Assembly: GCF_000506985.1 (NCBI RefSeq)
Contig: NZ_KI650981.1
Location: 295,122-359,121 of the forward strand
Source of the DNA: Advenella kashmirensis W13003
GTDB taxonomy: Bacteria > Pseudomonadota > Gammaproteobacteria > Burkholderiales > Burkholderiaceae_B
Length of the DNA: 64,000 bases
Direction: 5' to 3'
Within the stretch, counting starts at the first letter, position 1. Every line of letters begins with the position of its first letter. The position numbers and the translations under genes were made by a program. Below the pieces are notes generated by a model. It was given only the letters and a program-made list of their open reading frames with translations. It ran no database searches and had not been told where the DNA came from. Positions 10,664-19,323 of the stretch are shown in pieces.

Positions 10664-11095
10664 ATGTCAGTCAAACAGAATCTGGGCTCGGTTGCGGGTG
10701 ATTTTGCCTCACTGGTAAAAACCCGTCTTGAACTGCTGTCATTGGAATTGACTGAAGAAAAGGACCGACTGCTGTCGGTTCTTTTGTTCGGTGCAATCGG
10801 TTTGCTGTTTTTGCATCTGGCACTCATGGTCATTGCGGTTCTGGTCGGTCTGTTTTTTTGGGAAACGGAGTATCGCTATCTGGCCCTGGCTATACTGGTG
10901 CTTATTTACGTGCTGGTGGGTGTCGGGTGTCTGTTTCTGATGAAAAAACATCTTGGACTGGCTGCTTCGCCATTTTCGGCGACGGTCGATGCACTCAGAG
11001 ACGATGCCGCCGCCTTGCGCGGGCGTCATCCATCCACGGCGGCTGCGAGCGCCCGGGCCTCTGCTTCGTCTGATACAGGAGTTGGCAATGACTGA
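10664..11095 (+). CDS. Phage-holin-family / YqjE-like membrane protein
   Basis: A protein of 143 residues from ATG 10664. An amphipathic N-terminus rich in Leu/Glu (LVKTRLELLSLELTEEKDRL, typical of the YqjE/DUF1469 family) precedes two membrane helices (about residues 38-60 and 72-93) and a polar Ala/Ser-rich tail. It starts 11 bp after the DUF883 gene and overlaps the next gene by 8 bp, so the three genes are probably translated together. The function of the family is not established. The holin label reflects topology only. Confidence 0.85.
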   Translation: MSVKQNLGSVAGDFASLVKTRLELLSLELTEEKDRLLSVLLFGAIGLLFLHLALMVIAVLVGLFFWETEYRYLALAILVLIYVLVGVGCLFLMKKHLGLAASPFSATVDALRDDAAALRGRHPSTAAASARASASSDTGVGND

Positions 11096-11555
11096 TCCGG
11101 CCATGAAAAAAGCGTTCCGCAAGCAACTGCTGACTGCCAGAGTGCTGGCAGAGCGTGAGCAATTGCGGCAGGATATCAATGCCCTGGGTCATTCGATGTC
11201 ACCCGAGGCCATCAAGACCGCGCTATTGGATATGGGTAGCGGCACGCTCATGAGTCTGACCCGAAAGCGCAGCGGGATTTTTTCCCTGATCGAAAAAAAT
11301 CCGATGGTCAGCCTCGCCATCGCCCGTTTTTTGTTACGCGCCAGCAAGTCCCGTTCGGCGCTGATTAAACCGCTGGCGCTGGCGGCCACGTCCTGGTTTG
11401 TTTATAACAAATTTCGCTCGAAACAGGAGCAGCGGGACACGCAGCGCGCCCGCCGGGAAACCTCAGTGCGCCGCTACACGGAAAGCGATATTCCGGTTGA
11501 TCACGGCTCATTTACGTATCAAGACCAAGATCCTTCCACAATCCGTCGACCTTGA
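11088..11555 (+). CDS. YqjK-like hypothetical protein, third gene of the stress-type operon
   Basis: A 155-residue basic protein starting at ATG 11088, which overlaps the stop of the YqjE-like gene (ATGACTGA). It has a helical N-terminal half, a weakly hydrophobic centre (about residues 89-102, [14 protein letters not shown]) and an Arg/Gln-rich tail. Position and composition match the YqjD-YqjE-YqjK arrangement of E. coli, but the sequence similarity is weak to my eye. The 3' end overlaps the convergent ubiD by 44 bp. Confidence 0.7.
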   Translation: MTDPAMKKAFRKQLLTARVLAEREQLRQDINALGHSMSPEAIKTALLDMGSGTLMSLTRKRSGIFSLIEKNPMVSLAIARFLLRASKSRSALIKPLALAATSWFVYNKFRSKQEQRDTQRARRETSVRRYTESDIPVDHGSFTYQDQDPSTIRRP

Positions 11556-13062
11556 GCCGGACATCCTGATCCATGAGAATGGGTGTACCCCACTCCCGGT
11601 GGGTCTCGCCCGGCCACTTGTTGGTAGCGTCCATTCCCATTTTGCCGCCCAGCCCTGACTCGGGTGAAGCAAAATCCAGATAATCAATGGGTGTATTTTC
11701 GACCAGTACCGTATCGCGTACGGGATCCATGCGCGTGGTCATTGCCCAGACCACTTCCTTCCAGTCCCGCGTATCGATGTCGTCATCAACGACCACAATA
11801 AATTTCGTGTACATGAATTGGCGCAAAATACTCCACACACCGAACATGACGCGCTTGGCGTGCCCGGCATACTGCTTGCGAATGGAAACGACGGCCAGCC
11901 GATAGCTGCACCCTTCGGGAGGCAGATAAAAATCAACAATTTCAGGCAACTGCTTCTGCAGCAGTGGTACAAAGACCTCATTCAGCGCTACACCCAGTAC
12001 GGCTGGCTCATCAGGGGGTTTTCCTGTGTAGGTGCTGTGGTAGATCGGGTTGCGTCGCATGGTAATGCGATTGATCGTCAAAACCGGGAACCAGTCCTGT
12101 TCGTTGTAGTAACCGGTATGGTCCCCATAAGGGCCTTCCAGCGCCATTTCGAAGCCGTTGCTGCGTGGCGCCGGTGCGCCGTCGGCGACCTGGGGGGCGC
12201 AGGCTTCGGGGTGGCTGGCGGGCAGAATATGGCCTTCGAGCACGATTTCAGCCGAGGCCGGGACTGACAGGTCATTGCCGATCGATTTGACCAGTTCGGT
12301 ACGCGAGCCGCGCAGCAGCCCGGCAAACTGATATTCAGACAGACTGTCGGGCACAGGCGTGACGGCCCCCAGGATAGTAGCCGGATCGGCGCCCAGCGCT
12401 ACTGAAATCGGGAAAGGCTGGTCGGGATGCGCCAGCATATGGTCGCGGAAATCCAATGCTCCGCCACGATGCGACAGCCAGCGCATGATCACCTTGTTGC
12501 GACCGATCACCTGCTGCCGGTAGATGCCCAGATTCTGGCGTTTTGCCTTTGGGCCGCGGGTGATGACCAGCCCCCAGGTGATCAGGGGTGCGATATCGCC
12601 TGGCCAGCAAAGCTGGATGGGCAGGCGTGACAGATCGACGTCATCTTTTTCCCAGATGATTTCCTGACAGGCCGCGTGCCGCTGCATTTTGGGTGCCATA
12701 TCCCACAGCGCCGATTTGAGCATGGACACGGTGCCGATGGCCTCGCGCAACCCCTTGGGCGCTTCCGGCTCACGCAGGCTGGCCAGCAGGGCGCCGGTAT
12801 CACGGAGGGCGTCGACGGATTCCGCGCCCATGCCCCATGCCACGCGCTGAGGCGTCCCGAACAGGTTGGTCAATACCGGTATGTCCGAGGTGCGTCCCAG
12901 ATGTTGGGGTTGTTCAAAGTGCAATGCAGGGCCGCCGGCGCGCAGCACACGATCACTGATTTCGGTCATTTCCAACCGGGTTTGTACCGGCACGCCAATG
13001 GATTTGAGATTGTCCCGCTTTTCCAATTGCTTGAGGAAATCCCGCAGATCCGCATATTTCAC
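11512..13062 (-). CDS. ubiD: 4-hydroxy-3-polyprenylbenzoate decarboxylase UbiD
   Basis: Prenylated-FMN-dependent decarboxylase of ubiquinone synthesis. It has 516 residues. The N-terminus ([16 protein letters not shown]) and the middle segments [44 protein letters not shown] and [24 protein letters not shown], which carry the prFMN and metal-binding residues, match UbiD. A partner flavin prenyltransferase (UbiX) is not in the window. The gene is convergent with the YqjK-like gene and divergent from the lytic transglycosylase. Confidence 0.95.
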   Translation of the reverse strand: MKYADLRDFLKQLEKRDNLKSIGVPVQTRLEMTEISDRVLRAGGPALHFEQPQHLGRTSDIPVLTNLFGTPQRVAWGMGAESVDALRDTGALLASLREPEAPKGLREAIGTVSMLKSALWDMAPKMQRHAACQEIIWEKDDVDLSRLPIQLCWPGDIAPLITWGLVITRGPKAKRQNLGIYRQQVIGRNKVIMRWLSHRGGALDFRDHMLAHPDQPFPISVALGADPATILGAVTPVPDSLSEYQFAGLLRGSRTELVKSIGNDLSVPASAEIVLEGHILPASHPEACAPQVADGAPAPRSNGFEMALEGPYGDHTGYYNEQDWFPVLTINRITMRRNPIYHSTYTGKPPDEPAVLGVALNEVFVPLLQKQLPEIVDFYLPPEGCSYRLAVVSIRKQYAGHAKRVMFGVWSILRQFMYTKFIVVVDDDIDTRDWKEVVWAMTTRMDPVRDTVLVENTPIDYLDFASPESGLGGKMGMDATNKWPGETHREWGTPILMDQDVRLKVDGLWKDLGLDT

Positions 13063-13205
13063 GATAGACAGCCTATAAGATGAGTCAGATCAGAGCATTA
13101 TAGGAGAAAGGCCACGACGGGTGCGGCTGTGGCAAAACTGGGTTATAGTAAATTCCCCTTTCATTTGCCGGCGCCGTCTGATCATGTCCGGTTATTGTGT
13201 CATAC

Positions 13206-14081
13206 ATGAATTCTGCGACAGCTAATCCCCCGATCTCCCGCTTATTCAAGTCGGTCTATCGCACGCTGCTGGATATCGTGCACCTGATGGTGTCCTATCT
13301 GGGTATCGCGGTGCTGGTGGCGGTGCTGGCAGCGGCGTTGCTGCCTGCAATCCGCGATCAGATCCGGGTCATCCATCAGGCATCGCTCAATGCATTGATG
13401 CCCGATAGCACCGTAATGTCTGATCGCGATCTGCTGACGATCTTCAGCACGCCCCAGGTACGTCACGGCGATACTGCCGAACCGAGGGTGGCCGCTTCGC
13501 CCGAGGACCAGCGTAACAGCGCGCTGATTCGGGAGCAGGATTACACGGCAGAGGGATTTTTTGCCAACCTGGGCATATCGGATAGCCAGTTCACGGTGCC
13601 TGGTCTTCCCAACAGCAAGGCGCTGGCGTTGCGTGAATACGTATCGCGCAAGTTCCGGATTGCCCGTAATGTGACCGGCGCCCTGATCCGCGTTGTGTAT
13701 TCTGTTGCCGAAAAACAGGATCTGGACCCGATTCTGGTGCTGGGCGTTATTGCAATCGAGTCCCGCTACAATCCCTTCGCCGAGAGTCATGTCGGCGCGC
13801 AGGGTCTGATGCAGGTCATGCCCAATGTGCATGCGGAAAAATTCGATATTTTCCGCGGTGGAGTCCTGTCGGCCCTCAATCCGGTTGCCAATGTTCATGT
13901 AGGCGCGAAAATCCTGCACGACTGCATTTCGCGTCGCGGTTCCGTAGACCGGGGGCTGGCCTGCTATGTGGGGGCTATCGGGCCCAATGATGGTGGCTAC
14001 GCTGCCAAAGTCCAGTCAGAACGCCGCCGCATCGCGCTTGAGTCGGGCATTGCCCTCAAGCGCAGTCTGGGGAAATTCTGA
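13206..14081 (+). CDS. Membrane-anchored lytic transglycosylase (SLT domain)
   Basis: Peptidoglycan lytic transglycosylase. One N-terminal membrane helix (about residues 30-52) is followed by a linker and a C-terminal SLT domain. The catalytic segment is LGVIAIESRYNPFAES (Glu in IES), followed by HVGAQGLMQVMP and NPVANVHVGAKIL. ATG 13206 is chosen; GTG 13197 is equally possible and no strong ribosome-binding site is seen for either. It probably remodels the wall at the inner-membrane face. No partner gene is adjacent. Confidence 0.9.
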   Translation: MNSATANPPISRLFKSVYRTLLDIVHLMVSYLGIAVLVAVLAAALLPAIRDQIRVIHQASLNALMPDSTVMSDRDLLTIFSTPQVRHGDTAEPRVAASPEDQRNSALIREQDYTAEGFFANLGISDSQFTVPGLPNSKALALREYVSRKFRIARNVTGALIRVVYSVAEKQDLDPILVLGVIAIESRYNPFAESHVGAQGLMQVMPNVHAEKFDIFRGGVLSALNPVANVHVGAKILHDCISRRGSVDRGLACYVGAIGPNDGGYAAKVQSERRRIALESGIALKRSLGKF

Positions 14082-14189
14082 TCACGTCGCCGACCCGTGC
14101 AACCAGCCTGTAAAAACACGGACCTGCGATCGCCGAAACTTAGCGAGCGGGAGCGGCGTTGTTATTTAAAGAATGCTCAGTTTAAATGT

Positions 14190-15344
14190 CTAAAGAATGC
14201 GCTGCAGCCGTTCGATCACTTCGTGCAGCCTGTCCAGGGCGGTTGCGTAGGATACGCGAATCATTTTATCGGCATAGGCCGGACCGAAGTCCAGGCCAGG
14301 CACGACTGCGACGCCGGCCTCATGCAGCAATTTGTGGGCAAACTGGTCGCTGTTGAGACCATGCTGCGTGATATCCGCATAGATATAGAAAGCGCCGTCC
14401 GGCTTGACCGGGACATGAATGCCCAGTTTTTCAAATTCGGGCAACAGGAAATCGCGACGCTCCATGAAGGCCAGGCGCCGGTTTTCATAGATGGCCAGGG
14501 CTTCGTCCGTGAAGCATGAAATGGCGGCGTGCTGCGCCAGGGTAGGGGGGCAGATATTCAGGCTGGCCGCCAGTTTTTCTACGGCGCCAACCATGCTCTC
14601 GGGAACGACCATCCAGCCCAGGCGCCAGCCGGTCATATTGAAATATTTGGAGAAGCTGTTGATGACAACAATGTCCTGATCCAGCGTCAATGCGGATCGT
14701 GGAACACGGTCATAGCACAGGCCGAGGTAAATCTCGTCCATGAGAACCACTCCATTGCGTTCCTTCACTGTCTGGATGATCCGGACCAGTTCCTCGCGTT
14801 CAATGGACGTACCGGTCGGATTGCTGGGCGAGGCGATCAGTACGCCGCGGGTTTTGTCGCTCCAGTGGGCGGCAATGTTGTCTGCTGTCAGTTGAAAGCG
14901 TCCCTGCGCGGTGCAGGGAATGAGACGGGGAGTGGCACCCGCGCACAAAATAAAATTTGAATTGGCCGGATAGGCCGGGTCGGGCATGAGGATTTCATCG
15001 CCCGGATTGAGCAGGGTCATGCAGGCCAGGGACAGTGCGCCCGAGGCGCCCGCTGTAATGATGATGCGACCCGGGTCAAGCTCAGTGCCCCAGTGGCTTT
15101 GGTAGTAATCGGCGACGGCGCTGCGCAACGGCATGATTCCCAGTGCCGGACTGTAGCCGCTCAGACCTGCCTGCGCCGCTCTGGACAAGGTGTCCACCAC
15201 AATGGGGGGCGCCGTAAAGTCTGGTTCGCCAATGCCGAGACTGATAATATCGCGGCCCTGTTCGCGCAGTTGCTGGGCAGCTTTGGTGACTTCCATTGCG
15301 TGAAAAGTCAGCGCCTGGTCGATTCGTTGGGCAAAACGGGTCAT
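14190..15344 (-). CDS. PLP-dependent aminotransferase (class I/II)
   Basis: From ATG 15344 the protein has 384 residues. It has the aspartate-aminotransferase fold markers: SLGIGEPDF near residue 36, ITAGASGALSLACMTLLNPGDEI, ASPSNPTGTSIE, DEIYLGLCYD, and the PLP lysine in INSFSKYFNMTGWRLGW. The C-terminal RVSYATALDRLHE carries the substrate-carboxylate arginine. The substrate cannot be told from sequence. An upstream TTG at 15359 is rejected as a start. It is divergent from the next gene. Confidence 0.93.
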   Translation of the reverse strand: MTRFAQRIDQALTFHAMEVTKAAQQLREQGRDIISLGIGEPDFTAPPIVVDTLSRAAQAGLSGYSPALGIMPLRSAVADYYQSHWGTELDPGRIIITAGASGALSLACMTLLNPGDEILMPDPAYPANSNFILCAGATPRLIPCTAQGRFQLTADNIAAHWSDKTRGVLIASPSNPTGTSIEREELVRIIQTVKERNGVVLMDEIYLGLCYDRVPRSALTLDQDIVVINSFSKYFNMTGWRLGWMVVPESMVGAVEKLAASLNICPPTLAQHAAISCFTDEALAIYENRRLAFMERRDFLLPEFEKLGIHVPVKPDGAFYIYADITQHGLNSDQFAHKLLHEAGVAVVPGLDFGPAYADKMIRVSYATALDRLHEVIERLQRIL

Positions 15345-15360
15345 GGTAAAACGGGGCAAG

Positions 15361-15374
15361 GTAAAATAGTCGGG
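15361..15374 (+). promoter_or_regulatory. Candidate -10 region for the FAD-oxidase-like gene
   Basis: GTAAAATAGTCGGG resembles the TAAAAT-plus-GG element also found upstream of tkt, fba and purC in this window. It lies about 110 bp before the start at 15485. No convincing -35 box is seen. Confidence 0.3.
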
Positions 15375-15484
15375 TTAAATACGTGGGGTGAGCGCCTATT
15401 GTAACGGTAAACGTTCCCGACTCGCTGTTCGCCCCGCCAGCCGGATTGTTTTATCCCCGCTGCCGCAAAGGCTTTCCATTTATC

Positions 15485-16405
15485 ATGCATGTAAATCGTC
15501 GACGCTTTCTAACGCTTAGCAAACGCCCCCAGGAGGGTCCGTGGCCAGCATTCTGCCGGCGTGTTCAGCGCGCACTCGAGGCGCCATTGTCGGATGAACA
15601 GGAACGGGATGGCTACCATTCGGCCCGTATTCCATTGCACCATCTGGGCGATCTGCCGTCGTTGCGGCAATTGTGCCAGGAGTACGATGTCGCGCTGGTG
15701 CTGGACGGTACGGCGACTGAAAAGTCCATGATCGGCCGTTCCTGCCTGATTGTCGAATCAGGACAGGGCCTGTCCGGGACGGAAGCGATCGGCGATCACG
15801 CCTGCCTGGCCCTGCCCGGGACGACCGTGGCGCAGATGCAGGCGCTGGGCTATGAGCAGTTTTCCCATGTCCCGCCCGGGCTTACGCTGGCACAGTGGCT
15901 GGCCATGCCGCAATGGCACGATTGCCGGCCGGGCTGCACGGCCAGCTCGGGGCTGGAACGGGTGCATGCGCTGTTTGCGGATGGGCAGACGGCCGTGCTG
16001 GGTGGATTTGGGGTAAATGACGAATCGCCACTGCGCTTGCCCGTTCTGCAAAAAAAAATTCCTTTGCTTTTTGAACTGCTGTCCGATACGGACATCCTGC
16101 GTTGTCTTGCCTTGCCCAGATGGCCGCTGGCCTATCGACTGGATGCGCTCAGGCCCCGGCTGGGCGATATCAATCTGGCCCAGCTTTTCCTGGGACATGG
16201 CGGAACCCTGATCTGGTGCCAGGAGCTGGTCATCCGCCGAATGCCCGGCAACGCCATTGTCACCGACCTGATGCTGACCGAAGCAGACCAGGACTGGGTT
16301 GCGGGTGTGCACAACCATATAGAGGGCAACATCAAAGCGATGTTTGATCCGGCAGGCCTGTTTGTCTATCCCGATGAACTGTCGTTTGCGGCGGACAATC
16401 TGTAA
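15485..16405 (+). CDS. Degenerate FAD-linked-oxidase-like protein (GlcE-like)
   Basis: A 306-residue protein that I cannot place firmly. The C-terminus NIKAMFDPAGLFVYPDEL resembles the end of FAD-linked oxidases such as glycolate oxidase subunits (IKxxFDPxGxxNPG). The region VALVLDGTATEKSMIGRSCLIVES with LALPGTTVAQMQAL resembles part of a PCMH-type FAD domain. The usual glycine-rich FAD motif is not evident and the protein is short, so it may be a degenerate or non-catalytic homologue. ATG 15485 gives a basic MHVNRRRFLTL start. It reads away from the aminotransferase. Confidence 0.55.
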   Translation: MHVNRRRFLTLSKRPQEGPWPAFCRRVQRALEAPLSDEQERDGYHSARIPLHHLGDLPSLRQLCQEYDVALVLDGTATEKSMIGRSCLIVESGQGLSGTEAIGDHACLALPGTTVAQMQALGYEQFSHVPPGLTLAQWLAMPQWHDCRPGCTASSGLERVHALFADGQTAVLGGFGVNDESPLRLPVLQKKIPLLFELLSDTDILRCLALPRWPLAYRLDALRPRLGDINLAQLFLGHGGTLIWCQELVIRRMPGNAIVTDLMLTEADQDWVAGVHNHIEGNIKAMFDPAGLFVYPDELSFAADNL

Positions 16406-16625
16406 AGCGAAATACGGATGGTCTGCCCCCGCGAGCCTGGCAAGCTGTCAGGGCGGGGCTGCGCAGTGGGGTGGTCGCAATGACAAATGCGGCCATCCCA
16501 TCGGAATTACCGGATGCATTCCTGGATGAATTTTCGTATGATAGGTATCGGGCAGTATTCACAAGCCTTCGTCTGTGTCTGCCGTTCAGAACGACTTGTG
16601 CTGTCCTATTTCCCCAGGAATCAGA

Positions 16626-17846
16626 ATGGATCAGAATTTCAGAAATCCGGCCTCCGGCCCCCATACTGCATTGGTGCTGACCGGTGGTGGTGCACGCGCA
16701 GCCTATCAGGTGGGGGCGTTGCAGGCCGTACTGGCCATCCTGGATCCCAATAAATCGCCGCATTTTCGCAACCCGTTTTCGATCGTCTGCGGATCGTCGG
16801 CTGGCGCCATCAATGCGACCGCCTACGCGTGCAGGGCAGGGCACCCGCATACGGCACTCAAGCGGCTTGAGAAAATCTGGCGTGGGCTGCATACGGGCGA
16901 TGTCTATCGTTCCGATCCGGCCGGTGTCTTCGGTAACGGTTTTCGCTGGCTGGGAATGCTGATGTTTGGCTGGGCGTTGCAGGGCTTGCGTGATAATGCA
17001 CCCAAGTCGCTGCTTGATAATCGTCCCCTGGCACAACTCTTGTGCGACAGTATCGATTTTCCAAATCTGCAGCGTAACCTGCAGGGCGGTCACCTGCGGG
17101 GCCTGGCCATTACAGCCTCTAGCTACACCAGTGGTAATCATTTGACGTTTTATCAGGCGGGTCATCCCCTGGACGCCTGGAAGGGACGCCAGCGCTACGC
17201 GATCGCCGAGCCGATCACGCTGGATCACCTGATGGCTTCCAGCGCCATTCCTTTCGTGTTTCCGGCAGCCCGTCTGTCCCTGGAGGACCAATGTGAGTGG
17301 TGCGGAGACGGCTCCATGCGCCAGCTTGCCCCCATCAGCCCGGCTATCCATCTGGGCGCAGACCGGGTCCTGGTGGTCAGCACCAGTGCGCATGGCGATG
17401 CACCGGAAGAGGACGCGACACATCAAAGTGACCAGTATCCGACGCTGGCGCAAATCGGTGGACATGCCTTGTCGGACATCTTCATTGACGGGCTTTCCAT
17501 TGATCTGGAGCGTATCAGTCGTATCAATATGCTGCTCGATGCCGTGCCTCCTGGTGTACAGTTGAACACAGGAGTGAAAAAAATTGATGTTTTAACGATA
17601 AGTCCAAGTAAATCTATTGACGAAATCGCCCTGAAGCATTTAAATTTCATGCCTAAGTCGGTGCGGGCTTTTTTACGTGTTTTGGGGGTGTCTGCAAAAC
17701 CTGGAAAAGAGTCGGGCGGATTGCTTGCCTCGTTCCTCCTTTTTGAATCAGCTTTCACGGGTGAGCTGATCGGGCTGGCCTATAACGACGTGATGGCACG
17801 TCAGGAAGAAATCAAAGCGTTTTTTTATGGAGAGGTCAATGAATAA
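16626..17846 (+). CDS. Patatin-like phospholipase
   Basis: Serine lipid acyl hydrolase of 406 residues from ATG 16626. The oxyanion motif VLTGGGARAAYQVG comes first, then the nucleophile elbow GSSAG (VCGSSAGAINATAY), and the catalytic Asp in the dyad motif CGDGSMRQLAP near residue 226. SSAIPFVFPA is a typical patatin segment. A hydrophobic stretch (FRWLGMLMFGWAL) may touch membrane. Its stop overlaps the next gene by 8 bp, so it is translationally coupled to a barstar-like gene. Confidence 0.92.
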   Translation: MDQNFRNPASGPHTALVLTGGGARAAYQVGALQAVLAILDPNKSPHFRNPFSIVCGSSAGAINATAYACRAGHPHTALKRLEKIWRGLHTGDVYRSDPAGVFGNGFRWLGMLMFGWALQGLRDNAPKSLLDNRPLAQLLCDSIDFPNLQRNLQGGHLRGLAITASSYTSGNHLTFYQAGHPLDAWKGRQRYAIAEPITLDHLMASSAIPFVFPAARLSLEDQCEWCGDGSMRQLAPISPAIHLGADRVLVVSTSAHGDAPEEDATHQSDQYPTLAQIGGHALSDIFIDGLSIDLERISRINMLLDAVPPGVQLNTGVKKIDVLTISPSKSIDEIALKHLNFMPKSVRAFLRVLGVSAKPGKESGGLLASFLLFESAFTGELIGLAYNDVMARQEEIKAFFYGEVNE

Positions 17847-18306
17847 AAAAACAGGTACCCCATTGAAAGCCATTCTGGAAACAGGTGGCGCCATAAAAGA
17901 AAAAACGATTGGCCTTGATGATCTGAAATCTCATGCCGAAAAGGCTGGTCTGGCTTATTTTGAGGCTGATTGCGACAAGGCGCGCAGTTGTTCGGCCGTG
18001 CTGCGCGCTATTGCCAAGGCAGTGGATTACCCTGTCTTTTTCGGCAGCAATATGGACGCCTTGCTCGATTGTCTGGGCGAGACGCTGTTCGAGCAAAAAA
18101 CAGGTATGGTACTGGCCTTGCGGCGCCTTCATTCCGAAGATGATTCGCTGCTTGAGCATATTGATGCGCTCAAGGGGGTGCTCAATGATACGGTCGAGTA
18201 CGGCGAGGATAATGGTCGCGTGTTTTCATACGTGGTCGAACATGCGGGAAAACATGATGCACCCGAACCGGGACGTTCACCCCGACCCTATGCGGAAAGC
18301 GACTGA
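17839..18306 (+). CDS. Barstar-family protein
   Basis: A 155-residue acidic protein with the barstar fold signature: the central PVFFGSNMDALLDCLGE block (family consensus FGxNwDALxDcL) preceded by an AYFEADCDKA strand-helix segment. Barstars inhibit barnase-type ribonucleases, but no barnase is seen here. It overlaps the patatin gene by 8 bp (ATGAATAA) with GGAGAGG ahead. It has a C-terminal extension rich in Pro/Asp. Partner and target are unknown. Confidence 0.85.
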   Translation: MNKKTGTPLKAILETGGAIKEKTIGLDDLKSHAEKAGLAYFEADCDKARSCSAVLRAIAKAVDYPVFFGSNMDALLDCLGETLFEQKTGMVLALRRLHSEDDSLLEHIDALKGVLNDTVEYGEDNGRVFSYVVEHAGKHDAPEPGRSPRPYAESD

Positions 18307-18397
18307 CCTGGGCACGACTGACTTGTCCATAGGAGTTACAGTGCGCCAATACCATAAGCCGCTCCTGATCATGCTACAAATCAACCTGAACGTTTGC

Positions 18398-19222
18398 TCA
18401 CACCCACCCGAGCGTTGCTATGGTCGCCGCGGTCATGGCCAGGCCTGCTGTTTCTGTTCGTAGAATCCGCTCCCCGAAAGTCACTTTTTCAATTCCTGCA
18501 GCCGTTGTCTGCTGCAATTCCTGCGGTGACCATCCGCCTTCGGGCCCGATCAGCAGCCGCAAGACAATATCTGACTTGATTGTTTTCGAGATTGCATCTT
18601 TCGATGTCGTATTTTGCGATGTCGCATCCGCCGGTAGCGAATGCGATATTGGTGTTGACCGTGATAGTTGTGTCAACACCTGCACCAGTGAGCACCCGCC
18701 TTCCGGGTGGCACATATAGGCATGCACCTGCGCGGCTTGTTGTAAATACGCACTGAGCGTCTGCAGGGGGTGAACCCGCACAATACAGTTGCGGCCTGAC
18801 TGTTCGCTGGCCGATTCAGCAATACGCTGCCAATGGATTTGTCGTTTTTCCAGCCGGTTGCCTGTCAATTGCACAATACTGCGTTCGGCGCGAATGGGAA
18901 AGATCTCGGTCACGCCCAGTTCGGCGGCCTTTTCTATAATCCAGTCCATTTTGTCGCCCGACGGCAGGCCCTGAACCAGGCCGATTCGTCCAGGCAATTC
19001 TGTGTGGGTATGCTGTTGCTCGGTCACGTCGGCCATGGCCTTCCCCTGATCGAAGCGTAACTGCGCCAGATATTGGGCGCCATCGCCATTGAACAGGACA
19101 ATGCTGTCGCCCTCACGCAGGCGCAGGGCGCGCGAGGCATGATGGGCTGCGGCTTCGGGCAGGGCAACGCGGGTGTCTGCAGACAGCGGGATCGGACAAT
19201 AGAATCGGGGTGGCGTAGACAT
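18398..19222 (-). CDS. rsmE: 16S rRNA (uracil(1498)-N3)-methyltransferase RsmE
   Basis: SPOUT-class methyltransferase acting on U1498 of 16S rRNA. It has 274 residues, longer than the usual 240-250. The N-terminal PUA-like domain contains HHASRALRLREGDSI. The SPOUT core has GLPSGDKMDWIIEKAAELGV, RSIVQL, LLIGPEGGWSPQEL and the C-terminal knot segment LGERILRTETA-like (here FGERILRTETAGLAM). Between the LVQVLTQL region and the LLIGPEGG motif it carries an extra polar stretch made of 15-bp repeats. It is divergent from tkt. Confidence 0.94.
   Translation of the reverse strand: MSTPPRFYCPIPLSADTRVALPEAAAHHASRALRLREGDSIVLFNGDGAQYLAQLRFDQGKAMADVTEQQHTHTELPGRIGLVQGLPSGDKMDWIIEKAAELGVTEIFPIRAERSIVQLTGNRLEKRQIHWQRIAESASEQSGRNCIVRVHPLQTLSAYLQQAAQVHAYMCHPEGGCSLVQVLTQLSRSTPISHSLPADATSQNTTSKDAISKTIKSDIVLRLLIGPEGGWSPQELQQTTAAGIEKVTFGERILRTETAGLAMTAATIATLGWV
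18569..18628 (-). repeat. Four degenerate 15-bp tandem repeats inside rsmE
   Basis: In the rsmE reading frame four consecutive five-codon units read DATSQ, NTTSK, DAISK and TIKSD (18628 down to 18569). The first three share a GACATCG/CAATCTCG-type nucleotide core. The period is a multiple of three, so the frame is kept. This explains the extra length of the protein. Confidence 0.7.
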
Positions 19223-19273
19223 GGCTAAATTTTACTTTATTTAGTGTGAGCGGCACGCAGAAAACCGGGAGTG

Positions 19274-19285
19274 TTAAAATCGCTG
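19274..19285 (+). promoter_or_regulatory. Candidate -10 element of the tkt promoter
   Basis: TTAAAATCGCTG lies about 40 bp before the tkt start and matches the TAAAAT-type element seen upstream of fba and purC. No good -35 is visible at normal spacing. Confidence 0.35.
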
Positions 19286-19323
19286 GTTAATCGTAACTAA
19301 ACCGTGACTTTCACAGGAACCGC

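Noticed and set aside
16332-17465. 377-codon minus-strand frame opposite the patatin gene
   Set aside because: Antisense shadow of a gene with clear catalytic motifs; Arg/Gln-rich composition typical of a shadow.
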